A stretch of DNA of 64,000 bases. Origin: JAPOKJ01 sp031421635 (GTDB taxonomy: Bacteria; Pseudomonadota; Gammaproteobacteria; Burkholderiales; Burkholderiaceae_E). The notes beneath the pieces are model-generated. The model made no database searches. It saw nothing but the letters and a program-made list of their open reading frames with translations, and was not told where the DNA came from. Both the position numbers and the translations under genes were made by a program. This document shows, piece after piece, positions 46,525 through 56,225 of this stretch. The first letter of the stretch is position 1. The number at the start of each line of letters is the position of its first letter. The stretch is taken from the NCBI GenBank assembly GCA_031421635.1, contig JANOPA010000096.1:47222-111221 (forward strand), given 5' to 3'.

Positions 46525-46899
46525 TCACGCTGGTATTGGGGTGGACTGCCAGGCCACCATTTGCCACTTATTTTGACGCTTGACCCACAGGTTCAAGAAA
46601 CGGGCATTGACGGTTCGGCTGCTGCCATCGGCATTTTTTAAGGTCAGGCGAACATGCCCCAAAACCCTTGCGCTGTCGCCAAAAACTTGAATGTTCTCTT
46701 CGGGGCGTTCGGCGCCAAAATAGGCCCAACGCTTACTCAGAATACCGTCAATATAGCTTTTCTTGTTGTCTACTATTGCATTCGAGTGCGTGTAGATCAT
46801 GTCGTCCGCCAGTAGTTCGTTAAGCGTTGCTACATCGGCTTCGACCATAGCTTTGTAGCGACGATCTTCAAATGCTCTTAGTTCCTGTTCCACGCTCAC
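46525..46899 (-). CDS. SnoaL/NTF2-like DUF4440 protein
   Basis: A 124-residue alpha+beta cone-fold protein. Family pattern: FEDRRYKAMVEADVATLNELLADDMIYTHSNA-type helix and turn (key residues YTHSN), then VFGDSARVLGHVRLTL and FLNLWVKRQNKWQMVAWQSTPI. Often an isomerase, dehydratase or scaffold; role here unknown. Starts at GTG 46899 with AGGAG about 11 bases upstream. Upstream partner of the exported amidohydrolase. Confidence 0.83.
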   Translation of the reverse strand: MSVEQELRAFEDRRYKAMVEADVATLNELLADDMIYTHSNAIVDNKKSYIDGILSKRWAYFGAERPEENIQVFGDSARVLGHVRLTLKNADGSSRTVNARFLNLWVKRQNKWQMVAWQSTPIPA

Positions 46900-46963
46900 G
46901 ACTACATTCTCCTAATGGGTAAAGACGAGGCAACGCTCCCGTCCGGCTGTACGATCAAACTCA

Positions 46964-47770
46964 TCAGCCCAGCAAGCGGATCATCTCAACGAACAACTTT
47001 GGGTTGGCAGCCAAAGTTTCGTCGCCAAACAAATAATTCGATTCGCCTTCAAAGTCGCCGACCAGGCCACCGGCTTCGGTGACTAGAAGACTACCCGCTG
47101 CCACGTCCCAGGGGGCCAGACCAAGCTCGAAAAATGAATCGTAGCGACCGGCCGCAACATAGGCAAGATCCAGTGCCGCAGCGCCTGGGCGACGCACCCC
47201 GGCGGCTTTCATCGTGACGCGCTTCAGCAAATCCATGTAGCGGTCGATCGCTCCAATCTGGCGAAATGGAAAGCCCGTACCCACCAGTGATTCTTCTACT
47301 TTGATGCGCTTGGAGACTCGAATGCGGCGGTTGTTCAGGTAGGCGCCCGCACCCTTGGTAGCGGTGAAGAGTTCGTCGCGGTTCGGATCATAAACCACGG
47401 CCTGGGTCACCATACCCCGTTGCATCAGCGCAATCGAAATTGCGTAATGCGGCATGCCGTGAATAAAGTTCGTGGTGCCATCCAAGGGGTCGATTACCCA
47501 GACATAATCAGCGACCTTGGCATCGTCGGCGTTGCCGGGGTTGCCCTTGCCATCGCTGAAGCCGCTTTCTTCCGCCAAAAAGTAATGGTCCGGGTAGGCG
47601 CTGCGCAGGTTTTCCAAAATCACATCTTCGGCCGCCTGGTCTACTTCGGTGACAAAGTCGTTACGCTGTTTAGTGGCTACTTTAATCGTGTCCAGATCGA
47701 GACTGCCACGATTTATGACACGGGCGGCGGCACGTGCCGCGGCGACGGCAATGTTGAGCTGAGGATGCAT
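46964..47770 (-). CDS. suhB: Inositol-1-monophosphatase family protein SuhB
   Basis: A 268-residue lithium-sensitive phosphatase family member; E. coli SuhB also acts in rRNA antitermination. Metal motifs: FLAEESGF, WVIDPLDGTTNFIHGMPH and APWDVAAGSLLVTEAGG. Divergent from trmJ with a 29-base gap, the common suhB/trmJ head-to-head arrangement in proteobacteria. Confidence 0.95.
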   Translation of the reverse strand: MHPQLNIAVAAARAAARVINRGSLDLDTIKVATKQRNDFVTEVDQAAEDVILENLRSAYPDHYFLAEESGFSDGKGNPGNADDAKVADYVWVIDPLDGTTNFIHGMPHYAISIALMQRGMVTQAVVYDPNRDELFTATKGAGAYLNNRRIRVSKRIKVEESLVGTGFPFRQIGAIDRYMDLLKRVTMKAAGVRRPGAAALDLAYVAAGRYDSFFELGLAPWDVAAGSLLVTEAGGLVGDFEGESNYLFGDETLAANPKLFVEMIRLLG

Positions 47771-47799
47771 TGTTAAACTTGCTTTTTTGAGGGTAACCC

Positions 47800-48561
47800 G
47801 TGATTTTAAGGGATAGAGTGAAATTCGTGCTGGTGGAGCCTAGTCATGCGGGCAACATCGGATCGGCGGCACGTGCCATGAAAGTGATGGGGTTTCACCG
47901 TTTGGCGGTGGTTTCCCCTCGGGAGAAGGACCCGGCCAAGCATCCTGAGGCCCTCGCTTTTGCCAGTCGCGCCACCGATATTTTGGACAATTTGCAGATT
48001 TATTCTAGCCTGAATGAGGCCTTGGCCGACTCGCAATTGAACATTGCAGTGAGTGCTGAAGGGCGTGAATTTGGCCCTCAGGCGATGAGTCCCGAGTCAT
48101 TGGCGGAGCGACTTTTCGGGGAATTTAGCGCTTTAAGTCCCATCGCGCCGCTCAGCGTCAGCCTTATCTTTGGGACCGAACGCACCGGTCTGCCTATTGA
48201 AATCGTTCAGCGTTGCCAATGGATGTGCGCTATTCCGACCATGGGCGAGTACAACTCCTTGAACCTTGCACAGGCGGTTCAGGTCTTGTCCTATGTTCTG
48301 GCTCGACACTCCGGTTTGTTATGCATGCCTCAGGTGGTTCGCCAAAATGCCCACGATACCGAGGCCTGGGCGAATGATCAAAGCATTGAGGCGATGTTTT
48401 TCCACCTCGAAGCGACCTTGGTCAAAATCGACTTTCTGGACCCTTCCCATCCGAAAAAGCTCATGCCCAGGCTCAGGCGCTTGTTTGCGCGCTCCCGGCT
48501 CACCAACAAGGAGCTTGATATTCTTCGCGGCATACTTAGTCAGGTTTCGAAGAAAGTCTGA
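47800..48561 (+). CDS. trmJ: tRNA (cytidine/uridine-2'-O-)-methyltransferase TrmJ
   Basis: SPOUT-class enzyme that 2'-O-methylates position 32 of tRNA. 253 residues; trefoil-knot motifs are VLVEPSHAGNIGSAARAMKVMGF, LIFGTERTGLP and PTMGEYNSLNLAQAVQVL (key N and E residues). The C-terminal helical extension is typical of TrmJ. Start is a GTG at 47800 with GAGGG upstream; no in-frame ATG precedes the motifs. Confidence 0.93.
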   Translation: MILRDRVKFVLVEPSHAGNIGSAARAMKVMGFHRLAVVSPREKDPAKHPEALAFASRATDILDNLQIYSSLNEALADSQLNIAVSAEGREFGPQAMSPESLAERLFGEFSALSPIAPLSVSLIFGTERTGLPIEIVQRCQWMCAIPTMGEYNSLNLAQAVQVLSYVLARHSGLLCMPQVVRQNAHDTEAWANDQSIEAMFFHLEATLVKIDFLDPSHPKKLMPRLRRLFARSRLTNKELDILRGILSQVSKKV

Positions 48562-48737
48562 TCATGGGCTGGCCACCTCAGTTGAACAGGCTCAGGTACC
48601 CTTGCGGTACGGGCCGAGATGTCGCAGACTGTGGCAGGTCGGTGCTTGTAAAAGACTAGGCTTTTGGGCGGCGCCCGGCACCTCGTGAGAGCTCAGGTAT
48701 ATTGGTCCGAAGAGCCTGTGCGGTAATTTGATGGAGG

Positions 48738-49487
48738 ATGATTGTGTTTAGTCGATTAAGAGAAGATGTTGCAGCGGTACGTGAGCGCGATCCGGCCGCT
48801 CGCTCTACGCTCGAGGTCTTACTCTGTTATCCGGGCATTCATGCACTTGTGCTCCATCGCCGAGCTCATCTTTTTTGGGGCATGGGATGGACCACTTTGG
48901 CGCGCGCGATTTCGCATCTATCGAGAATGTTGACGGGTATCGAAATCCACCCTGGCGCGATCGTTGGCCACCGCGTGTTTATCGATCACGGCATGGGTGT
49001 GGTGATTGGTGAGACGGCCGAGATCGGTGATGATTGCACCATCTATCAAGGCGTCACCCTGGGCGGGGTTGCGCTTAATGCGGGCAAGCGTCATCCCACC
49101 TTGGAGCGTGGCGTGGTCGTGTCCGCGGGCGCCAAGGTGCTCGGGCCGTTTACAGTCGGCGAGGGGGCCCGAGTAGGCTCAAACGCGGTCGTGATCAAGG
49201 CCGTTCCCGCAGGGGCGACGGCCGTGGGAATTCCGGCGCGCATCATCGCCAAGGAGGCCGACAAACGTACCGAAGAGCAAGCGGCCAAATTGGGGTTTTC
49301 TGCCTATGCCGTGACCCAAGGCGCGGACGATCCCTTGTCTAAGGCCTTGCAGCAACTTATCGCTCATGTTGCGGAACAAGATCGTCAAATTAGCGCGCTT
49401 CAAACGGCGCTTTGTCAGATGGGCGCCAAAGGTTTTGGTGACTGCGAACCGTTGGACAGCAAGGTGTTGGCTAAGATGGTGGAGTAG
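48738..49487 (+). CDS. cysE: Serine O-acetyltransferase
   Basis: First enzyme of cysteine synthesis, cytosolic. 249 residues of the short EpsC-like type. Left-handed beta-helix hexapeptides begin at IEIHPGAIVGHRVFIDHG, with catalytic His and Asp in FIDHGMGVVIGETA, then YQGVTLGG and KRHPTL. The ATG at 48738 has an upstream GGAGGAT; a TATATT hexamer at 48698 may be its -10. Convergent with lpxH and overlapping its 3' end by 17 bases. Confidence 0.94.
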   Translation: MIVFSRLREDVAAVRERDPAARSTLEVLLCYPGIHALVLHRRAHLFWGMGWTTLARAISHLSRMLTGIEIHPGAIVGHRVFIDHGMGVVIGETAEIGDDCTIYQGVTLGGVALNAGKRHPTLERGVVVSAGAKVLGPFTVGEGARVGSNAVVIKAVPAGATAVGIPARIIAKEADKRTEEQAAKLGFSAYAVTQGADDPLSKALQQLIAHVAEQDRQISALQTALCQMGAKGFGDCEPLDSKVLAKMVE

Positions 49488-50316
49488 GGTGCATTTGGCG
49501 AATACCTTGTGCATCCGCCACCAAGAAGTAGCCGCGCTGCGGCCTAGTCTCACCCTGAGCCGCCGACCAATCGGGCAAGACATAGCGGCTTAATTGCAGA
49601 GCACCGTGGCGGTGCAAGTGAAGGGCCGGGCGATGGGTGTGACCGTGGATCATCACCGTCGCCTCGACAGCCGAGCCCATAGCCCACACGGCATCTTCCT
49701 TGGCGTCCATCCAAGCCGCAGGCTTATCGCCTTTGTCTATTGCACTCTTGCTTCTAATGTTATGGGCAATTGCCTGGCGTTCGCTCAAGGGCTTCACCAA
49801 ACACTCGGTTTGCCATTTATCGTTACGCACGACCTTACGATAACTTTGGTAGTCGGTGTCGTCCGTACACAATAAATCTCCGTGGGTCAAAACGACCCGA
49901 GTACCAAAGGCGTCAATCGAACTAGGATCAGGCAAGAACACGGCGTCCGTGTTGCTCAACCATGTGGTCTTTCCGATGGGCGCTTTGCCGAGCATGAAGT
50001 CTCGATTGCCATGCATGATGAACAATTTGGAGCCTGCTTTCTCGGCTTGGGCGAGCACGCTGCCAAGTGCTTCGGAATAGGGGTGGGACAGGTCGTCATC
50101 CCCCACCCACATTTCGAACAGATCGCCGAGCAGGAAAATATGGGTAAAGGGCGATTGCTGAAACTCTTCAGGGGGATGGAGCCTTCCGGCTAGCGCATCC
50201 GCGAGTGCCTTGAAGAACAAGGCGGCGGTAGCTGGGTCATGCTCGCCGAGATGCATGTCGGACGCGAAAAGCGCGCAATCCGCACCAGAGAGCGCGACAA
50301 GGCTTGGCTCTTTCAA
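49471..50316 (-). CDS. lpxH: UDP-2,3-diacylglucosamine diphosphatase LpxH
   Basis: Peripheral membrane phosphoesterase of lipid A synthesis. 281 residues with the calcineurin-like set FASDMHLGEHD, LLGDLFEMWVGDDD, HGNRDFMLGK, LTHGDLLCTDD and IHGHTHRPALH. The start is uncertain: the TTG at 50316 is the first available codon and has no clear ribosome-binding site. It follows the cyclophilin gene by 37 bases on the same strand. Confidence 0.92.
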   Translation of the reverse strand: MKEPSLVALSGADCALFASDMHLGEHDPATAALFFKALADALAGRLHPPEEFQQSPFTHIFLLGDLFEMWVGDDDLSHPYSEALGSVLAQAEKAGSKLFIMHGNRDFMLGKAPIGKTTWLSNTDAVFLPDPSSIDAFGTRVVLTHGDLLCTDDTDYQSYRKVVRNDKWQTECLVKPLSERQAIAHNIRSKSAIDKGDKPAAWMDAKEDAVWAMGSAVEATVMIHGHTHRPALHLHRHGALQLSRYVLPDWSAAQGETRPQRGYFLVADAQGIRQMHPTPPS

Positions 50317-50353
50317 AGCGCGAGCAGTGGACTAAGGGCTAGCTTGCCAAGGT

Positions 50354-50956
50354 TCACTTACCACCTACCAGAGACACGGAATCAATGATGATGGCCTCAA
50401 ATGGCACATCGCTAAACGGGCCCACGGTAATCGTTTGCGCGCCGCGAATTTTGGTGACCGCGTCCATCCCCTTGACGACCTTCCCAAAAACGGCGTAGCC
50501 GTATCCGTCTGGTGCCGGATGGTTCAAGCTTGGGTTGTCCACGGTATTGATAAAGAACTGCGAGGTGGCCGAATCGGGTCGAGAGGTTCGAGCCATCGCT
50601 ACCCAGCCTGCGTCATTACGCAAACCGTTTTGCGACTCAAGCTCGATCCCCTTTTGGGTCGGTTTTGGTGCTGGCGAACCTTTGTAAAACTCACGGGTGA
50701 AGCCACCGCCTTGGATCATGAAGTTACCGATCACCCGATGAAAAATCGTCCCGCTGTAATGGCCCGCCGAAACATACTTCAGGAAGTTTTCAACGGTTTT
50801 AGGAGCTTTATCTGGATAGAGCTCAATTGTGATTTCGCCCATACTGGTTTTGACCAAGACCTGCGGGTTGGCCGCAGCGGCGTCGTCGGGCAAGCCATAC
50901 AAGGTGGCGACCATTAGGGCAAGTAAGGGGAGTTTAAGAAGAGAAAGTCTTTTCAT
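50354..50956 (-). CDS. Cyclophilin-type peptidyl-prolyl isomerase, periplasmic
   Basis: A 200-residue isomerase with a signal peptide (LLKLPLLALMVATLYG, cleavage after DAAAA). Cyclophilin core: VLVKTSMGEITIELYPDKAP, YSGTIFHRVIGNFMIQGGGF with the active-site Arg, MARTSRPDSATSQFFIN, and the YAVFGKVVKGMD strand. PpiA is the closest E. coli analogue. In an operon with the TPR protein gene upstream and lpxH downstream. Confidence 0.94.
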   Translation of the reverse strand: MKRLSLLKLPLLALMVATLYGLPDDAAAANPQVLVKTSMGEITIELYPDKAPKTVENFLKYVSAGHYSGTIFHRVIGNFMIQGGGFTREFYKGSPAPKPTQKGIELESQNGLRNDAGWVAMARTSRPDSATSQFFINTVDNPSLNHPAPDGYGYAVFGKVVKGMDAVTKIRGAQTITVGPFSDVPFEAIIIDSVSLVGGK

Positions 50957-51078
50957 GATGAAGGCTTGAGTCAGTAGTTGGTTTAATCAAAGTCTAAAAC
51001 AGTCAACGGCTCGGTTGATCGTTTCGCCGACAAGGGGCATAACAATGAGATGCATGACCCATATTTTCGACATTATCG

Positions 51079-51741
51079 CTATTTTTCAATGGCCTTGACC
51101 CATCCGCGCGCTTGGTCGAGCTTGCCCTTGGCACTCTTTGAGCTTGGATTTTTGATGCTGGCTTCACCGTAGGAGCGCTCCGCCAAACGTAGGTAAATAT
51201 CACCTAAGTTCTCGTAGGCAAGGGCATAGTTTGGCTGTGCAAGAATGGCACGCTCCAAGGCATAACGTGCTTTTTCAAGCTCGCCCTTGCCGGCCAGAAG
51301 CACCGCAAGATTGTTATGCGGCTCACCGACTTCAGGGAAATCTTGGGTCAAGGTCTCAAATACTGCGATGGCTTGGTCGCCTTTGCTGGGATCGGTTTGC
51401 GCTTGATCGGAGAAGATCAATCCCTTCATAAAGCGCAATTGAAGGTCTCTTGGAGTGCTTTCGAGTGCCTTATCCACAATACGCAAGGCCTCATTCAATT
51501 CGCCCTTGGCGCGAAATTCGCGGGCGCGATTTAATGCCAGTACCACCGGGTCGGGTGCGGCTTTGTCGCTGTCTGCTGCAGTGTTAGGCGTCTGTGCCCA
51601 ACTGGCCATACTCGCGAGTCCACTCAGCCCTGAGAGAGCAAAAACGAGTGTTACACCCTGCACCAAAGTGAGGGCCCTGGTGCATAGTGCCGATGCTATA
51701 CTGGTTTGAACTCTTGGCCTGCTCGATCGACTGTGCGCCAC
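51079..51741 (-). CDS. TPR-repeat exported protein
   Basis: A 220-residue protein with a long basic n-region, a hydrophobic segment (LTLVQGVTLVFALSGLSGLA) and likely cleavage near ASWAQ, then three to four tetratricopeptide repeats (ALNRAREFRAKGELNEALRI; LIFSDQAQTDPSKGDQAIAV; HNNLAVLLAGKGELEKARYA; AYENLGDIYLRLAERSYGEA). Probably periplasmic; function unknown, often conserved next to the cyclophilin gene in betaproteobacteria. Starts at GTG 51741. Confidence 0.83.
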   Translation of the reverse strand: MAHSRSSRPRVQTSIASALCTRALTLVQGVTLVFALSGLSGLASMASWAQTPNTAADSDKAAPDPVVLALNRAREFRAKGELNEALRIVDKALESTPRDLQLRFMKGLIFSDQAQTDPSKGDQAIAVFETLTQDFPEVGEPHNNLAVLLAGKGELEKARYALERAILAQPNYALAYENLGDIYLRLAERSYGEASIKNPSSKSAKGKLDQARGWVKAIEK

Positions 51742-51977
51742 CTTGGCCCCTTAAAAGAGAATGCTGTTGACCTTGATTCGAAAGAGCTGCGAAGTTTGCT
51801 CGTTCCAACGATAGGCCTAGATTCTAACTTTTCGCGTGGAGCACACATTTTTTCGCTGGCTTGGTTCTGACTTTCTGCCCCGATCTGCCGCGACCCTTTG
51901 CTTTGATTGACTACCCGATCTAATGTCGCGACCACTCACCCTCAACGCTTTCACTGTCCACTCTTCGAAATCACGCT

Positions 51978-53432
51978 ATGCTCCAGATCTACAACACCCT
52001 AAGCCGAAAGAAAGAAGACTTTCGTCCGATTGAACCCGGAAAAGTCAGGATGTATGTATGCGGCATGACGGTGTATGACCTGTGCCATGTCGGCCATGCA
52101 CGCATGTTGATTGCGTTCGATCTGATTCAACGTTGGTTACGGGCCTCTTCTTATGAGGTGACCTATGTTCGCAACATTACCGATATCGATGACAAGATCA
52201 TCAAGCGGGCCGTTGAAAATGGCGAGTCCACCAAAGCCTTAACCGAGCGCTTCATCGCCGCCATGCATGAGGACTTGACCTCTTTAGGGGTGGCCACCCC
52301 CGACCATGAGCCGCGCGCCACCGACTTTGTGCCTCAAATGTTGAACCTGGTCGCTCTTCTGGAAAAAAACGGTCTGGCCTACAAAGCCACGGATGGTGAT
52401 GTGAATTTCGCCGTACGCCGTTTTCCCGGCTATGGCAAGCTGTCTGGCAAGTCCTTGGAAGACCTGCGCGCTGGTGAACGTGTCACGGTTAATACCGGTA
52501 AAGAGGACCCTCTTGATTTCGTTCTCTGGAAGGCCTCCAAGCCTGAGGAGCCTGCGGACGTTAAGTGGAACTCAAACTATGGCAGTGGCCGCCCCGGCTG
52601 GCATATTGTGTGCTCGGCCATGGCCTCAAGCTTACTGGGCAACACCCTCGATATTCATGGCGGTGGCGCTGATCTGCAATTTCCGCATCATGAGAACGAG
52701 ATCGCCCAAAGCGAGGGGGCCATGCACTTTGGTACTCATGGCAAATTCGTGAACTATTGGATGCACAATGGCTTTGTAAACATCGACAATGAAAAAATGT
52801 CGAAGTCCTTGGGAAATTTTTTCACGATTCGCGAAGTCGTAAAAAAGTTCGACCCTGAGGTGCTGCGCTTCTTCGTACTGCGCTCGCACTACCGTAGCCC
52901 GCTGAACTACTCCGACGTGTCTCTGGAGGACGCCCGTCAAGGCCTGCTCAGGCTTTACAACGCCTTAAGTCCCGGGGCTTCAAACCATTCAGGGGCGATT
53001 ACTGATGCGCCATCAGGCACGCTAATTTCAGCGCAAAACATCGACTGGACTAGCCCGGCAGCCAAGCGCTTCAAAGCGGCCATGGATGACGATTTCAATA
53101 CCCCGGTGGCACTGGCGGTTTTGTTCGATTTAGTGACCGAATTAAATCGTAGCGCTAATCCAGCGGTTGAATCTGAGCTGCGCGGTCTTGCGGCGGTTTT
53201 GAACATCCTGAATCAAGACCCCGAGGCAATAAAGCGCTCTGGCCTCTTGCCCCAAGCCACGCATCAAGCGGCCGGGCTGGATGAGGAGGCGATCCAAAGC
53301 GCGATCACTCTAAGGATTCAGGCGAAAAAAGAGAAACGCTTCGCTCAAGCCGACGCTATTCGCGCGGATCTACTGGCCCAAGGCATTATGCTGGAGGATA
53401 GCTCCGCTGGCACAACCTGGCGCAGAAGCTGA
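51978..53432 (+). CDS. cysS: Cysteinyl-tRNA synthetase
   Basis: Class Ia synthetase, 484 residues. Zinc Cys in YVCGMTVYD, HIGH-type CHVGHARM, further ligands in WHIVCSAM and HHENEIAQ, and KMSKS in NEKMSKSLGNF. The C-terminal end is short and basic. It is divergent from the TPR gene and precedes accA after 193 bases that show no gene. Confidence 0.97.
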   Translation: MLQIYNTLSRKKEDFRPIEPGKVRMYVCGMTVYDLCHVGHARMLIAFDLIQRWLRASSYEVTYVRNITDIDDKIIKRAVENGESTKALTERFIAAMHEDLTSLGVATPDHEPRATDFVPQMLNLVALLEKNGLAYKATDGDVNFAVRRFPGYGKLSGKSLEDLRAGERVTVNTGKEDPLDFVLWKASKPEEPADVKWNSNYGSGRPGWHIVCSAMASSLLGNTLDIHGGGADLQFPHHENEIAQSEGAMHFGTHGKFVNYWMHNGFVNIDNEKMSKSLGNFFTIREVVKKFDPEVLRFFVLRSHYRSPLNYSDVSLEDARQGLLRLYNALSPGASNHSGAITDAPSGTLISAQNIDWTSPAAKRFKAAMDDDFNTPVALAVLFDLVTELNRSANPAVESELRGLAAVLNILNQDPEAIKRSGLLPQATHQAAGLDEEAIQSAITLRIQAKKEKRFAQADAIRADLLAQGIMLEDSSAGTTWRRS

Positions 53433-53625
53433 ACGATGCCTGTGTGCAGGCGGCAAAATCGTGACCAACAATGAGATTCGGCGAACAGAAGCGATAAAAA
53501 ACGAACGGAAGAGAGTGAAAGCGAACTGAAATCGTCTTGTGATCCAACATAATCACGAGCGCGTTCAGGACATTTAACATTTATTACGGTAAATTAGCGC
53601 CCATCCCCATAAAAATAACGAGCTT

Positions 53626-54594
53626 ATGAAGACTAGTTTCCTGGAATTTGAACAGCCCATTGCCGAACTAGAACAAAAGATCGACGCCTTGCGTTTCGTG
53701 CAAGACGACTCAGCGGTCGACATTGCAGACGAGATTGATCGCCTTCAAAAAAAGAGCGATGGGCTAGTTAAGGATACCTACTCCAAACTTAGCTCAGCGC
53801 AAATCTCCCAGGTGGCACGCCACCCGCAGCGCCCCTATACCCTGGACTATGTCCGAATGCTTTTTACCGACTTCCATGAATTGCATGGCGATCGATCCTT
53901 CGCCGACGACCAAGCCATTGTGGGCGGCTTGGCGCGGTTTAATGGTCAAACTGTGATGGTGATCGGCCATCAAAAAGGCCGCGACACCAAAGAAAAAGTC
54001 ATCCGTAACTTCGGCATGCCGCGCCCTGAGGGCTATCGCAAGGCGCTGCGCCTCATGAAATTGGCTGAGAAGTTCGAGATTCCTATTTTTACCTTTGTGG
54101 ATACTCCTGGCGCTTTTCCCGGTATCGACGCTGAAGAGCGCGGTCAGTCTGAAGCGATTGGTCGTAACTTGTTCGTCATGGCTGAGCTTAAAGTACCCAT
54201 CATCACCTCGATCATTGGCGAAGGTGGCTCGGGCGGCGCGTTGGCGATAGGTGTCGGCGACGTCACCTTGATGCTGCAGTATTCGGTGTATTCGGTCATC
54301 ACCCCTGAAGGTTGCGCCGCAATTCTTTGGCGAACGGCCGAGAAAGCCAACGAGGCGGCCGAAGCGATGGGTATCACTGCGCATCGCCTAAAGGCGCTGG
54401 GCCTGATTGACCGCATCATTAGTGAGCCCGTTGGTGGCGCGCATCGCGACCATGAGGCTGCCGCTCAATTGTTAAAGCGTGGCCTTTCGGAAGCTTTGCG
54501 CCAATTTCAGGGCGTTAGAGTAAAGGATCTCTTGGCGCAGCGCCTGGAGCGAATTTCCAAGTTCGGTAACTTCAAGGAAACCAAACTCGCTTGA
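53626..54594 (+). CDS. accA: Acetyl-CoA carboxylase carboxyltransferase alpha subunit
   Basis: Forms malonyl-CoA with AccD for fatty-acid synthesis. 322 residues; begins with the usual helix (FLEFEQPIAELEQKIDAL) and carries LTP-type core DTPGAFPGIDAEERGQSEAI and IGEGGSGGALAIGVGD, plus the biotin-site region YSVITPEGCAAILW. Its stop overlaps the tilS start (TTGA). Confidence 0.97.
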   Translation: MKTSFLEFEQPIAELEQKIDALRFVQDDSAVDIADEIDRLQKKSDGLVKDTYSKLSSAQISQVARHPQRPYTLDYVRMLFTDFHELHGDRSFADDQAIVGGLARFNGQTVMVIGHQKGRDTKEKVIRNFGMPRPEGYRKALRLMKLAEKFEIPIFTFVDTPGAFPGIDAEERGQSEAIGRNLFVMAELKVPIITSIIGEGGSGGALAIGVGDVTLMLQYSVYSVITPEGCAAILWRTAEKANEAAEAMGITAHRLKALGLIDRIISEPVGGAHRDHEAAAQLLKRGLSEALRQFQGVRVKDLLAQRLERISKFGNFKETKLA

Positions 54595-56156
54595 AGGCGA
54601 CTGGGGCCAAAGGCAAGAACGAAACTGTCGGCTTAAGAGTTGCCGAAAACGATTTCGCACTAGCGAGCAGTAAGTCCATCAGGAAGTCAGTAAGTAAATC
54701 CGTAAGTAAGTCCGTAAGTAGGCCGGTCACTGAGCCGGTCACTAATCCGATCAGCCAAGGGAATTCGAACCCGGCACAGGCTCCGAAGTTTATTGTCGCC
54801 TTTAGTGGCGGCCTTGATTCGACCGTGCTCTTACATCTTTGTGTCCTGTTCTTCGGTCGAGAGTCGGTGTTGGCGGTGCACGTCAATCATGGCCTGCAAA
54901 GTGCCGCAAAACACTTTGAAGTCCGAGCGAGGGTCACTTGCCGAGAGTGGGGCGTTCGCCTCATCCTCAAGCGCGTAAAAGACTCGCCTGCCAAAGGCGA
55001 GAGCATTGAAGCTTGGGCACGAAGCGCGCGCTACCAAGTGCTGACTGAAGTTGCCCTGAAGCTTGGTATTGAACATGTGTTTACGGCGCATCATCAAGAC
55101 GACCAAATTGAAACACTGTTGATTGCCTTGTCGCGAGGTGCAGGCCTAGAGGGTATGCGCGGTATTGCCGCGACCCGCCTCCTTGGACAAGACCGAGGCA
55201 TCGGCTCGCCGCGACTCCATCGTCCTCTTTTGGAGTGCCCGAGAAGTGCCCTAAAACAGTACGCCGAAGAACATGATTTGCACTGGGTCGAAGATCCCAG
55301 CAATCAAGACCCCAGGTTCCTGCGTAATCGCATCCGCCTTCAACTCATGCCTACGCTGCAAAGCACTTTGCCTGGCTTCGCCCAGCAAGCCTTGCGTAGC
55401 ATGGATCACCTTCGGGAAGCGGCAGGTCGCCTAGAGTTTGAGGTGACTAGTTCGCAAGCGCTGCGTTTGCAGGCTCCCAACTTGCAAACTTCCATTTTCC
55501 AAGACGCGCCGCGCTCGCAAAGTGTACCGAAGGCGATCAGCCGTCGCTCCTTGCGAACACTGACCGAGGCCGAGCAAGTTGCCGCAATACGCGGCTGGTT
55601 GCGTGACCAAGGTATGAAAGCGCCCAGCCAGGCCAAGCTCGCGGAAATCCGCAAGCAATTGCTCGAAAGTAGCGGCGGGAGTGTCAGTGTCCGTCATGGC
55701 GGCAAAATTTTGCGCCGTGAGCGGGATCGACTTTGGATGGAGGAGGGTAGCGAGGCCAACAAGGGTAACGAGGCATATCAGGGTAGCGTGCCAAGCATCC
55801 GCGACGGGGAATGCCCCTTTGGATTAGAGCGAACGCCTCAGGGCTGGATCTGGCCCTTGCCCGCGTTTCGCGGCAGTCTCCTCATCAAAGCTCGCTCAAA
55901 GGCGGCTTTAGGCCAATCGGAAGGCATGCGCCTCGCAGCGCTGCATGTGTCCTCCCCGCGCAGCGCTCTAAAGATGCGCCTGGATGCCAATACTCCCCGA
56001 AAAACCCTCAAGAACCTCTTCCAAGTGGCTGGCATCCGCGCCGAGCTGAGAAAGCGCCTCCCCTGTGTCACTCTAGGCGACGAGGTGCTCTTTGTAGCGG
56101 GTTTAGGTAGCGCTCAAAGCTCACCCTGGAAATTCGAGTTCCTGCCTGATTTATAA
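54591..56156 (+). CDS. tilS: tRNA(Ile)-lysidine synthetase TilS
   Basis: Modifies C34 of tRNA-Ile(CAU) to lysidine. The PP-loop motif is IVAFSGGLDSTVLLHL near residue 70, followed by HVNHGLQ, HHQDDQIETLL and the C-terminal TilS domain (RKTLKNLFQVAGIRAELRKR). The start is a TTG at 54591 overlapping accA's stop; no later start codon has better support, so about 60 extra residues precede the catalytic domain. Residues 28-55 of this extension are seven tetrapeptide repeats. Length (521) exceeds E. coli TilS. Confidence 0.9.
   Translation: MKATGAKGKNETVGLRVAENDFALASSKSIRKSVSKSVSKSVSRPVTEPVTNPISQGNSNPAQAPKFIVAFSGGLDSTVLLHLCVLFFGRESVLAVHVNHGLQSAAKHFEVRARVTCREWGVRLILKRVKDSPAKGESIEAWARSARYQVLTEVALKLGIEHVFTAHHQDDQIETLLIALSRGAGLEGMRGIAATRLLGQDRGIGSPRLHRPLLECPRSALKQYAEEHDLHWVEDPSNQDPRFLRNRIRLQLMPTLQSTLPGFAQQALRSMDHLREAAGRLEFEVTSSQALRLQAPNLQTSIFQDAPRSQSVPKAISRRSLRTLTEAEQVAAIRGWLRDQGMKAPSQAKLAEIRKQLLESSGGSVSVRHGGKILRRERDRLWMEEGSEANKGNEAYQGSVPSIRDGECPFGLERTPQGWIWPLPAFRGSLLIKARSKAALGQSEGMRLAALHVSSPRSALKMRLDANTPRKTLKNLFQVAGIRAELRKRLPCVTLGDEVLFVAGLGSAQSSPWKFEFLPDL
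54672..54755 (+). repeat. Tandem 12-bp repeat inside tilS
   Basis: Seven 12-bp units (base form AAGTCCGTAAGT) in frame, encoding KSIR, KSVS, KSVS, KSVS, RPVT, EPVT and NPIS. The first four copies are nearly identical and the last three have diverged as a group, consistent with stepwise expansion by slippage. Confidence 0.9.
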
Positions 56157-56225
56157 TCGAAGGCTTTGCGCGGTCGGGCATTCCCTCGGCTTGCCTACTC
56201 ACTCCAAGTTGCAACCCCAAGATCC

